Below are positions 1-7,111 of a DNA stretch of 11,164 bases, piece by piece. The translations under genes were made by a program, and so were the position numbers. Position 1 is the first letter of the stretch, and the number at the start of each line of letters is the position of its first letter. The notes under the pieces were generated by a model that was given only the letters and a program-made list of their open reading frames with translations, made no database searches and was not told where the DNA came from. The DNA comes from Astrothelium macrocarpum (lineage: Eukaryota; Ascomycota; Dothideomycetes; Trypetheliales; Trypetheliaceae), in NCBI GenBank assembly GCA_021030915.1, contig JAGEMR010000288.1, positions 1-11,164 on the forward strand, given 5' to 3'.

Positions 1-23
1 ACACCTGAATTGAATGAGACGAA

Positions 24-2412
24 ATGGTGGAGGTGGGTCAAATCAGGGGGTGGGTCATTTCCGTGGGAGCCGACTTAGTTCTTAACAAGACATTTAATGC
101 AGCTACCCAGGATCCTTCTCAGGCATTTGGCACGTCTCATCCCTTCTCCACAAGGCATCAAAGAGGAACACGTCTGACAGGCTCGGTAACAGTGAGGAGT
201 TTAAAAAGCGATGGCCACTCGGACGACAGTTGGAGCAACGCCTCTCAAACCCTTGACCAAGCCTCATCTATACCGAGCTCCTGTCCTTCTCTGGTTACCA
301 GTATGACTGAATGTCACTACTCCGAACAAAACTCGTCCCTCTTCAGCCATCAGCTCGGTCCTTGCACTCCATGTACTGAGTCTAATTTGACCGCGGCCGA
401 AACGGCTGAACCAGAAGCATTCCCTCACAATGATGAAAATCAAAACACGAAGTTAATCGACTGGACTTCTTTCAATTGGCGTCGCTAATGCCATGCAGGT
501 TCCGGAGCGCTGACGATACATCTGAATCCCACGCCAAAGACAACCTGTCCCAAACAGCGGACCAAGAGTCTACGGAGACGGAAAGCTGCAGCAGTGAGAT
601 AGAATCTGATTCTGAAATAGACTCCGACGACGACGACAATGTCGACACGCCGTTTCTCTTTAGGTGTTCCTTGAATGAGAGTGACCGACCGATCGTGCAC
701 CTCAACGAGAAATCACTCTGTCGTAAGGCTTTGGAAGACTTGCACAGATTGTTTCCAGCAACACCGTCGGTCACTAGTTGTACTGGCTCAGAAAACTCTC
801 GTCCGAGCCATGGCTCTGGAGGTGCTACGCGGCTGTCACAAGGAGGTCGGGTGTCCAAGTCCCGTCCTTCTCCCAAGCACAAGGGCAATAATGAGGGAGA
901 TCCAGAAGAAGAAGATGATGACATAGCTGGCAGGAAACCAAATGAAGGTTCTAAGCGGCCGGCTTCTAAGACCAATTCCGAGAAACTTGCCTGTCCGTTT
1001 TTCAAACATGATCCCAGCAAGTATCAGGGTTCCCGCGGTTGCCCAGGCCCAGGGTGGCCTGATACTAGCCGGCTGAAGTCAGTAATATCGACTCACTTTC
1101 ATAGACTTATGAGATTCTAATCTAATTCAGATCCCACTTGTACAGTCATCACATGCGTCCAAAACAGTGCCCTAAATGCTGGGAAACGTTCACTAGCGCA
1201 GGAGATCTCGAAGATCATCTACGAAACGACCCCCCAAGCTGCCGAATACGGCCGCAGAATAGGGCTGACGGTATCGACGAGGAGCAAAAAGACGCGATTC
1301 GAACCAAGAAAAGGTCGAGTCGCACTCTGACTGAAGTTGACAAATGGAGAAATATATACCGTATCATCTTTCCTAATGATGTTGAAATCCCTTCACCTTG
1401 TGAGTAAAGTCGTAGATTGGTTGTAATTCTGTTAATGATAACATTCTATTCAGATTATACTCCTAACATAAGTCGATCAACCCCTGACTCGGATGAGTTT
1501 GCTAGGTTCGAATCGTTCAGGCGATTGGAGCTGGAAAGAAGGCTCATTGCCAGGTTGCGAAAAGGACTGGCAGAGAATCGTGATGTCAGGAAACTTTATG
1601 AAGATGTGGAACGTTATGTGATAGATGCATTCCAGGACCTAACAGAAGAGTCGTTGGACGAGTTCCAGAGACCACAGTCGTCTATTCTTTCGGCGTCAGC
1701 ACCTAATTCCTCTCAATCAACAATCTTACAACATGAAAGGGACGTAGGTCGATCAATGCCCAGCAATCAAAGTGGCTATCCTCCAGGGAATCGACTGAAC
1801 GAATTATTCATCAGTCCACCTCCCCCGACAGAATCTATGTCTCAACATCAGGAACCACCACAGCCATTTGCTCACCGTTTGATGGAAACTCAACCGGTTA
1901 TAGTGGGATCGAGTCGTGAATCTGGGTCAGGACGGCAAACCGAGCCAAGCTCAGCAGTGAGAGCACAAACGTTGTCAAGTATGACACAGTACTCCGGATA
2001 TCCTTCAGATATTGCGAATAATGCGAACCTCGAGGAACCGCAGACTGTTGAGCCACGTCATCTGACAATCGACTCAACCTTCACACAAGATCCGTACCCC
2101 ACGGAATTTCCCTATAGCAATAGTCAGATTGATGCTCAAGACACGCCGCCGCACTTTGGACTACCATCGCAATATACTTTGCCGCCTACAGATGCTTACC
2201 AAAGACACCCTGAGGTTGGTGTCTCTTCTGGCCCATCTACTTACACGACAGGTGAGAGTTCGGCAATAACTCAACCCTTTCAGTCTCCACTTGGAGATAG
2301 ACCGGGACTCCCAAATTTTGTCGATTCTAATGGGCAGGTAACCACAGACTTGTGGGATGAAGATATCGTTCCCAAGCAATGGTTGCAGTATCCTGGACAC
2401 CAGGGATCTTAA
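24..2412 (+). CDS. fungal C2H2 zinc-finger protein, four exons, 3' end altered by a transposon
   Basis: Model: join(24..451, 499..1077, 1131..1399, 1454..2412), 744 codons plus TAA. All three splices keep frame. Splicing at 1077/1131 rebuilds a finger that neither exon frame has alone: C308-x15-C324 (with GPGW between), then RLKSHLYSHH giving H338 and H342/H343. A second finger follows at C349-x2-C352-x12-H365-x7-C373. This CPF...GPGW...H...C-P-x-C layout is a known uncharacterised fungal-specific family, probably nuclear. Before the fingers is a polar, acidic region (DSDDDD, EEEDDD). After them is a charged helical segment (FRRLELERRLIARLRKGL) and a disordered Ser/Pro/Gln-rich tail of about 220 residues. 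The fingers and last two introns are secure. The N-terminus is less so: an in-frame TGA precedes ATG 24, but translation could begin at ATG 303, or at ATG 488 if the first intron is not real. The last three residues (QGS) and stop come from the inserted hAT element. Target genes are unknown. Confidence 0.8.
452..498 (+). other. putative intron 1 of the C2H2 gene (47 bp)
   Basis: Donor GTTAAT is weak. The acceptor is ATGCAG, with a GCTAATG branch-like motif close upstream. Removing it joins two open frames in phase (AA|G = Lys, then Phe-Arg-Ser). This supports but does not prove a longer N-terminus. Confidence 0.5.
1078..1130 (+). other. intron 2 of the C2H2 gene (53 bp)
   Basis: Donor GTCAGT, branch-like TTCTAATC, acceptor ATTCAG. 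Splicing changes frame and restores RLK|SHLYSHH, the histidine half of the first zinc finger. The unspliced frame stops at 1118-1120. Protein logic makes this intron near certain. Confidence 0.9.
1400..1453 (+). other. intron 3 of the C2H2 gene (54 bp)
   Basis: Donor GTGAGT, acceptor TATTCAG. Splicing joins PSP-Y to YTPNISR in frame. Without it the frame ends at the TAA overlapping the donor (1405-1407). Confidence 0.88.
2393..2400 (+). repeat. left 8-bp target-site duplication of the hAT element
   Basis: CTGGACAC is identical to the right copy at 4904-4911. It encodes part of Pro-Gly-His at the original end of the C2H2 protein. Confidence 0.93.
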
Positions 2413-2416
2413 AAAT
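2401..2416 (+). repeat. left terminal inverted repeat
   Basis: CAGGGATCTTAAAAAT matches the reverse complement of 4888-4903 at all 16 positions. The in-frame TAA at 2410-2412 inside it is the present stop of the C2H2 gene. Confidence 0.92.
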
Positions 2417-2417
2417 G

Positions 2418-2466
2418 TATGAATAATTATGAATGCATATATTCAGATTATGAATAATTATGAATG
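2418..2466. repeat. left subterminal ATGAAT repeats
   Basis: The 18-mer TATGAATAATTATGAATG occurs at 2418-2435 and again at 2449-2466. It gives four ATGAAT hexamers just inside the terminal repeat. hAT transposases are known to bind short subterminal repeats, so these are candidate binding sites by position. Confidence 0.55.
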
Positions 2467-3992
2467 AATTATTGGATTTTTAAGAATTTTTAAGAATTTT
2501 TATAAATTTTGTACATTAACGTATTTGATTTTGAGATATATTATGATTATATATTTCTATTGATTCTAGAATAACTGAATAAAACAAACGATTCTTTTTT
2601 AAGAAAAAAGATAAACGTTTTTTAATCTTCGTACGCATTCTATTCAGTCATTAAAATACTATTCCGAATCCAATTTTTTAAACATTCAATCCTTTTAATA
2701 TTATTTTTATTAAATCTATTTCTTTTTTATGAGATTGTATGACGCGTTTTAGAAAAAATTCTTTCCGGTTCATCATTCATTATTGGAATTGAAAGAATTT
2801 CTATTATAAAATATGAAAGAAATGGCTAATATTTTTATTATTGATTTTGATACCATCATTATAAAATTATCAATTTTCCAATTCTATATGATACTTTCTG
2901 ATAATAATTACGAAATTCATTTTTTTCATTTTCTATCTTTATTTAATTTTTAATTTTTACGAAGATCTTATTATACGAATTTTATTTCTTTTCTTTTTTT
3001 AATGAAATTTGGTTTTAAAATTAATCGTATAAGAAAGATTCAGATATATAATGAATATTCTTAAATTTATTCTAAAATATCTCAATTTTTTTAAATATTG
3101 AATCATTCCAATTTTTTCATCAGATTATTCGAATATATTTCGAATGAAATTAAAAATAAAGAATTAATATTATCACATAATACGATAAAATATCTGATTA
3201 TTGATAATATATATAATATTTCTTCCAATATTTTTGGATTCGTAAAATATATTCTTTATTTATCTTTTTATATTTCTTTTATAACCAATTAATATTTTAT
3301 ATAAAAGAATTTAAAAAAGATTATATAATTTATCAGAATTTCTTCAATATGAATTAAAAGAATATCCATTAATATAAGAATTTTATTTAAACGTATATTA
3401 TTTTTTTACGTTTTTAAAATTATTTAATTAAATAATTAAAAAAAATCATAAATTATATAAATCTGATTCCAATTATATATAAAAAGAATATTATATAATA
3501 GAATTTTCAGATGATATTTAATATATTTATCTATTCCTATTTCATATTTGAGAATAATTTCAAAAAAAGAATATCACGAATTCTATTTTATATGATTATT
3601 TAATAATATTATTCTTTTAATAATTCATTTGAATTCTTTCATATAAATTATAGAATTACAATTATGAATAATAATATTATATAATTTTTCAAAAATTCTA
3701 AATATATAAAAATTTTCTTTTTTTTTTTTTTTTTATTATTGAATTAATTTAATATTTTCATTTTTTTCTTTTTCATATAATTCAAGAAAAGATATATTAA
3801 TTACACTTTTAAAAAGAAAATCTTGAATAATAAAATTAATGATATATCTTTGATAGCGGATTTTTTATTCTTTTGAATCCTATTTTAGATCTTTTTTATA
3901 TAAATATTCGCTGATCATATGATAAAGAATATCATTTATTTCAGAATTATTCGTAATTATAATATTAATCTTTCATATAATTCCATATTTTT

Positions 3993-4250
3993 GAAGGACC
4001 GGAAGGAGAATATCCTATTGATTTTTTTTAGAATAATCTATTATTATATGAAGAATCAGAAGGATTTTTTGAAATTTTAATTGACTATTTATATAATAAC
4101 CGTAAATCGCAAGAAAAAAAAGATTATTTAATAAAATCTAAATATCAATTAAAAAATAAATATTTATAAATATTAATTGAAGATCTTTTCATATGAGATT
4201 CTGTTGGATAATATACTAATCTTGGATATACAAAATCAGAATATGAAAAT
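3993..4250. pseudogene. possible degenerate coding remnant inside the hAT element
   Basis: This is the least A+T-biased part of the interior. Read on the plus strand from GAA 3993 it gives about 86 codons of mixed composition broken by four stops (the first a TAG at 4029), as expected if Trp codons had been mutated. The minus strand also reads in a protein-like way, so neither strand nor family can be assigned. It may be a transposase remnant, but I recognised no motif. Confidence 0.25.
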
Positions 4251-4808
4251 TAATGAAAAAAATCGTCCTATTTTTTGAATTCAGAATTGAACAAAATATA
4301 TAAAATTCTGATCAATTAATGATTTTAAAAGAAAAATTTCGTATAATAATAAAATTAATCAATATCTATTTTAAAATATCTTTTTTTATAATCTTTTTTA
4401 GAATCATTATTTTAAATTCATTTATTTTATACGAATTTTTTATTATTTAAATATATAATATAATTAATTATAAATACGTAATTTATTTTATTTTTGAAAT
4501 ACGAATTTCGTTTATAATATCATATTCCTTCAGATATATACAAATATTTATTATTATTTTTGAATTCCAATAATATTTTTCAATTTTATAATAATATAAC
4601 GGTCTTCCTTTTTTGATCTTTGATTCGTCGTTATACGATTTGCGTATATATTGATAAATATCAGAAATCTTTTTTCGAGAATTTCATTCATCAGACAGAT
4701 TCAAAGGAATTATTATAAAAAAAATTTCAGAATTCGACGCCATTAATATGATAAAGAAAGATACTTTATAGAAAAAAAGAATTTTCAATTGGAAAATCAG
4801 ACGGAAGC

Positions 4809-4879
4809 TGAATAATTATGAATTATTCATTCATATTTATTCATTTATGAATTTGCTGGATAATTCATAACTTATGAAT
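4809..4879. repeat. right subterminal ATGAAT/ATTCAT repeats
   Basis: ATGAAT starts at 4818, 4847 and 4874, and ATTCAT at 4825, 4829, 4839 and 4863. The 15-mer TGAATAATTATGAAT at 4809 also lies within both left-end copies. This mirrors the left-end array and supports both ends belonging to one element. Confidence 0.55.
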
Positions 4880-4887
4880 GTAGAATA

Positions 4888-4903
4888 ATTTTTAAGATCC
4901 CTG
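4888..4903 (-). repeat. right terminal inverted repeat
   Basis: ATTTTTAAGATCCCTG is the exact inverse of the left end. Similarity to the left end fades immediately inside. Confidence 0.92.
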
Positions 4904-4911
4904 CTGGACAC
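4904..4911 (+). repeat. right 8-bp target-site duplication of the hAT element
   Basis: CTGGACAC begins directly after the right inverted repeat and is followed by TAG, the likely ancestral stop codon of the C2H2 gene. Confidence 0.93.
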
Positions 4912-5554
4912 TAGAGATGAGACTGGTCGTATGCGTCCCCAGAGACAGACACATTGATCTAGCACTTATAACGCTGATGGCGTTTCAACGATGATCAGTA
5001 TTTATTGCCCGCATGCAGTGGGCAGTCTTTCACTTGTATTGGTGTCTCTCGCGGTTCCTAGTTTTGTTTATCATATAAGCCGTCTCTGTCAGGTTACTAA
5101 GATCTGAACGTCTCTTTTAAGCAATGCCAACCAGCCTTCCGCGCTGATCACTCATTAGGCGGAATTTTGTACTAGCAGAAATAGTGTCAGGTTGGATGCC
5201 CACTGGTCGTGGTCCGGCGTTAAGATCTTGGGGCCTTTTTAAACGTTTTTGCCCCAATCAAATTTGTATTTGGATAAAATAATTGACAATGAGTTGTGCT
5301 TTACAAGATTCATTGCTTTTCGCATGTTGACTTTAGGTACGATTCCGCTCAGATATCAAAGAGATCAAATCTTGAAGCGTATGAAAGGTACAGTCCGATC
5401 AACTACTTCAACTGTCTAAAGGCCGATTCAAACGTGTTAAAACAATTCTCCCGTATCACAAGTCACACTCCTGAAATCTCAGCCGAACAAATGGTTTCTG
5501 AAATCTTACCTGCATGACTCCTGGGAGAAAAAAAAAAGTCGACATTTCGGTTTA
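4912..5554. other. intergenic region between convergent genes
   Basis: Base composition returns to normal at the transposon edge. The first part should be the original 3' UTR of the C2H2 gene, and the right part the 3' UTR of the minus-strand SDR gene. A 73-codon frame opens at 5296 with GTG, not ATG. It could hold an exon after an acceptor-like TTTAG at 5333-5337, but I see no start, family or matching donor. Nothing else is supported. Confidence 0.5.
5228..5257. repeat. short inverted repeat (7-bp arms)
   Basis: TTGGGGC (5228-5234) and GCCCCAA (5251-5257) are inverted around a 16-base, T-rich spacer. It could form a hairpin in transcripts from either convergent gene. No function can be assigned. 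Confidence 0.4.
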
Positions 5555-6553
5555 TCAACTCCGACTTTTTGTAACACAGGCATCGAAGATTTCCATCGTG
5601 TGTCTCCAGACCTGCTCATCGACTCCTCTTGCTCGAAAGTCTGCTAGCAATTTCTCGTTGCCACTACTCTCACTCTTTGCATTACTCAAAAAGATGCCAC
5701 CCTCAGACTTGGGTGACTTCTCCATCCCCTCGGCCAACGGTACGGTGCCATCGTTGAGTGAGTATCGATCACTGGTCATATAGAACAAAGCCCTCGCACC
5801 TGCCTCGTCCGCGGATGTCCCAATCAGATAAACCAGTGGTTGGACAATCCATCTCATCAGCAGATACACGAGCCCAGTGGATCCCCTTGAGAAGAGGGGC
5901 GTCGCCACGCCGCCCGGGTAGGCGTGTACGAAGCTGATGCGCGGATTCTCCCGCGCAAGATGCTCGTAGGACAGTGTAAGCATAGTAGTCGAATGGACTG
6001 CTGCGCCGATGATAGAGTAGTTGCCAGGCTTGCGAAGATCCAGGTCTTCTTCATTCAACTTGCCCTCGAGCCCGCCAGCCAAGATCGACACCACGCGCGG
6101 GTTCGCGGCCGCGTTGAGCAGCGGCAGCAGGCCCTGCGCGGCATACAGCCGGCTGTAGTAGCGCGTCGACATCGACGGCTCGAGACCCTCGGCTGTCTCC
6201 TGGCGGCCGGAGAGGTTGAGGAAGCCGACCGATTCATATAGCAGGTCGAGCTTGGTTTCTCGAGCCTTGACAAAATCAACGACATCATTGGTCTCGCGGA
6301 TGAGCGAGACATCCTTCTCAATAACCGTGTACGTGCCCTCTCGGTTTTTCTCACGGAGCTCCTCGAGTAGCGCCGTCGTAGCGGAGGCTCGGCGGGCCAC
6401 GATGTAGATGCAAGGCCGGACGGCGTGGGTCGCAAATTGGACCAGGGCACTCTGACCAATTCCGCTCGTGGCGCCAAGGAACAGTGCGACAAGGCGCTCT
6501 GGTAGCTCGGCAATGCGCCTATTGGACTCGCGGATGACTTGAATGGCAACCAT
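5555..6553 (-). CDS. short-chain dehydrogenase/reductase (SDR) family protein, atypical active site
   Basis: 332 residues, with no intron needed. The N-terminal Rossmann nucleotide-binding turn is GATSGIG (residues 27-33). The ARR at 53-55, after the second strand, hints at NADP(H). The segment RQETAEGLEPSMSTRYYSRL (117-136), with LLPLL and VVSILAGG after it, is typical of a fungal SDR group often found beside secondary-metabolism genes. The usual catalytic Ser may be S156. The classical YxxxK is missing: Y179 is followed by SIIG, and H187 lies further on. The substrate is unknown, and it may be a weak or non-classical oxidoreductase. The segment LVYLLMRWIVQPLVYLI (228-244) is hydrophobic and could touch a membrane. 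I chose Met at 6553 because MVAIQVIRESNRRIAEL matches the family's usual start. The same frame opens at an ATG at 6658, adding 35 residues with a hydrophobic stretch, which is less likely. It runs toward the C2H2 gene. Confidence 0.85.
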   Translation of the reverse strand: MVAIQVIRESNRRIAELPERLVALFLGATSGIGQSALVQFATHAVRPCIYIVARRASATTALLEELREKNREGTYTVIEKDVSLIRETNDVVDFVKARETKLDLLYESVGFLNLSGRQETAEGLEPSMSTRYYSRLYAAQGLLPLLNAAANPRVVSILAGGLEGKLNEEDLDLRKPGNYSIIGAAVHSTTMLTLSYEHLARENPRISFVHAYPGGVATPLFSRGSTGLVYLLMRWIVQPLVYLIGTSADEAGARALFYMTSDRYSLNDGTVPLAEGMEKSPKSEGGIFLSNAKSESSGNEKLLADFRARGVDEQVWRHTMEIFDACVTKSRS

Positions 6554-6691
6554 TTCGTGATTCTGGGTCAGTGTCTTTATCTTGACGTCGATCGTGTTTT
6601 GTATAAGAAAAAGGGAGAAGCTGAGAATGTATTTCCAAAGGAAAAGTAAAGGTTTCAATCAAGTTGTCTATGTACTATGATCATCTCAGCT

Positions 6692-6750
6692 CGGGGTTAA
6701 TGGAAGCCCCGGCGGACTAAATCCTACGGCAGCGGAGTCGAGTTCCGCCG
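6692..6750. promoter_or_regulatory. cluster of CGG triplets and inverted repeats upstream of the SDR gene
   Basis: CGGGG (6692-6696) is inverted with CCCCG (6707-6711). CGGCGGA (6710-6716) is inverted with TCCGCCG (6744-6750). Between them lie CGG at 6727 and 6733. The cluster is about 140-200 bp upstream of the SDR ATG. Paired CGG triplets are the known target of fungal Zn2Cys6 activators, and GCGGAG (6732-6737) fits the carbon-repressor consensus SYGGRG. Which factor binds is not known. Confidence 0.45.
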
Positions 6751-6876
6751 AGATTGAGACAAATGGTTTCTTAGTAGATAATGCGAGGTCATTCTGATGG
6801 GATACATAATCCACCATGAAGCTGACCAGAAATGATGTCGCTATCATGGGTATTATTAGATAATCACATTAGGTTG

Positions 6877-6882
6877 TTTATT
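6877..6882 (-). terminator. possible polyadenylation signal of the wall-protein gene
   Basis: TTTATT on the plus strand reads AATAAA on the minus strand, about 230 bp after the stop at 7112. Fungal poly(A) signals are loose, so this is only suggestive. Confidence 0.3.
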
Positions 6883-7111
6883 ACTTAATACTATTATTTT
6901 GCTGTCGTTTTGCCCCAGTTCTGCCTTTGCTCCCTTTCTTTGCCTTCCCATTTCATCGCATCGTCACTAAAACACTTAGAACAACCAGCACATGGCTCGT
7001 ACCTGAGCAGCCATTTCCTGGCAAATTCGTCCAAGGAGGCGCTCGTTCTGGCGTGAGTGCCACTGGCTATAACAGAGCATTTGATAATGCGGTGGGTAAT
7101 AAAGAGCCTCT

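Larger units (their letters stand above)
2401..4903. mobile_element. hAT-superfamily DNA transposon, A+T-degenerated, no intact transposase
   Basis: The element is 2,503 bp. It is bounded by perfect 16-bp inverted repeats (CAGGGATCTTAAAAAT at the left, its reverse complement at the right) and directly flanked on both sides by CTGGACAC. An 8-bp target duplication plus CAGGG-type termini is diagnostic of hAT. The termini resemble those of maize Ac (CAGGGATG...), and the duplication fits the hAT preference nTnnnnAn. The length is close to that of small autonomous fungal hAT elements, so it may once have been complete. Nearly the whole interior is A+T with stops in every frame, and the longest open frame is only 64 codons. 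I could not recognise hAT dimerisation or DDE motifs. The pattern fits RIP-like C-to-T mutation, which would imply other copies in the genome. Orientation is unknown. A 17-T run lies at 3718-3734. Confidence 0.87.
6554..6890 (-). promoter_or_regulatory. upstream region of the SDR gene
   Basis: No gene is visible here. The part near the SDR start would be 5' UTR and core promoter. The CGG-rich cluster at 6692-6750 is the only clear structured element. The distal part (6780-6890) is A+T-leaning and overlaps the likely 3' UTR of the next gene. Confidence 0.5.

Noticed and set aside
472..1020. 182-codon minus-strand frame opposite the C2H2 gene
   Set aside because: The plus strand encodes the zinc-finger halves and correct splice phases. 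The antisense frame is Ser-rich with no domain.
3098..3292. 64-codon frame inside the A+T-rich element
   Set aside because: It has Ile/Asn/Phe/Tyr-rich content expected from random A+T sequence, lies inside the mutated transposon and has no motif. The listed start is TTG.
3718..3734. 17-base T run as a poly(A) tail of a LINE-like insertion on the minus strand
   Set aside because: It has no target duplication or reverse-transcriptase remnant beside it. Homopolymer runs are expected in such A+T-rich DNA.
2401..4903. A+T block as nuclear mitochondrial insertion or centromere-like DNA
   Set aside because: The exact inverted repeats and 8-bp duplication at the composition borders explain it as a transposon. 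No mitochondrial gene could be read.
2401..4903. Block as LTR retrotransposon, Tc1/mariner or Starship-type element
   Set aside because: There are no long direct repeats at the ends (LTR), the target duplication is 8 bp rather than TA (mariner), and the size and inverted repeats do not suit a tyrosine-recombinase mobile element.
5296..5517. 73-codon plus-strand frame between the C2H2 and SDR genes
   Set aside because: It begins with GTG, has no recognisable family and lies in the expected 3' UTR area. It could be an exon of an unseen gene, but nothing decides this.
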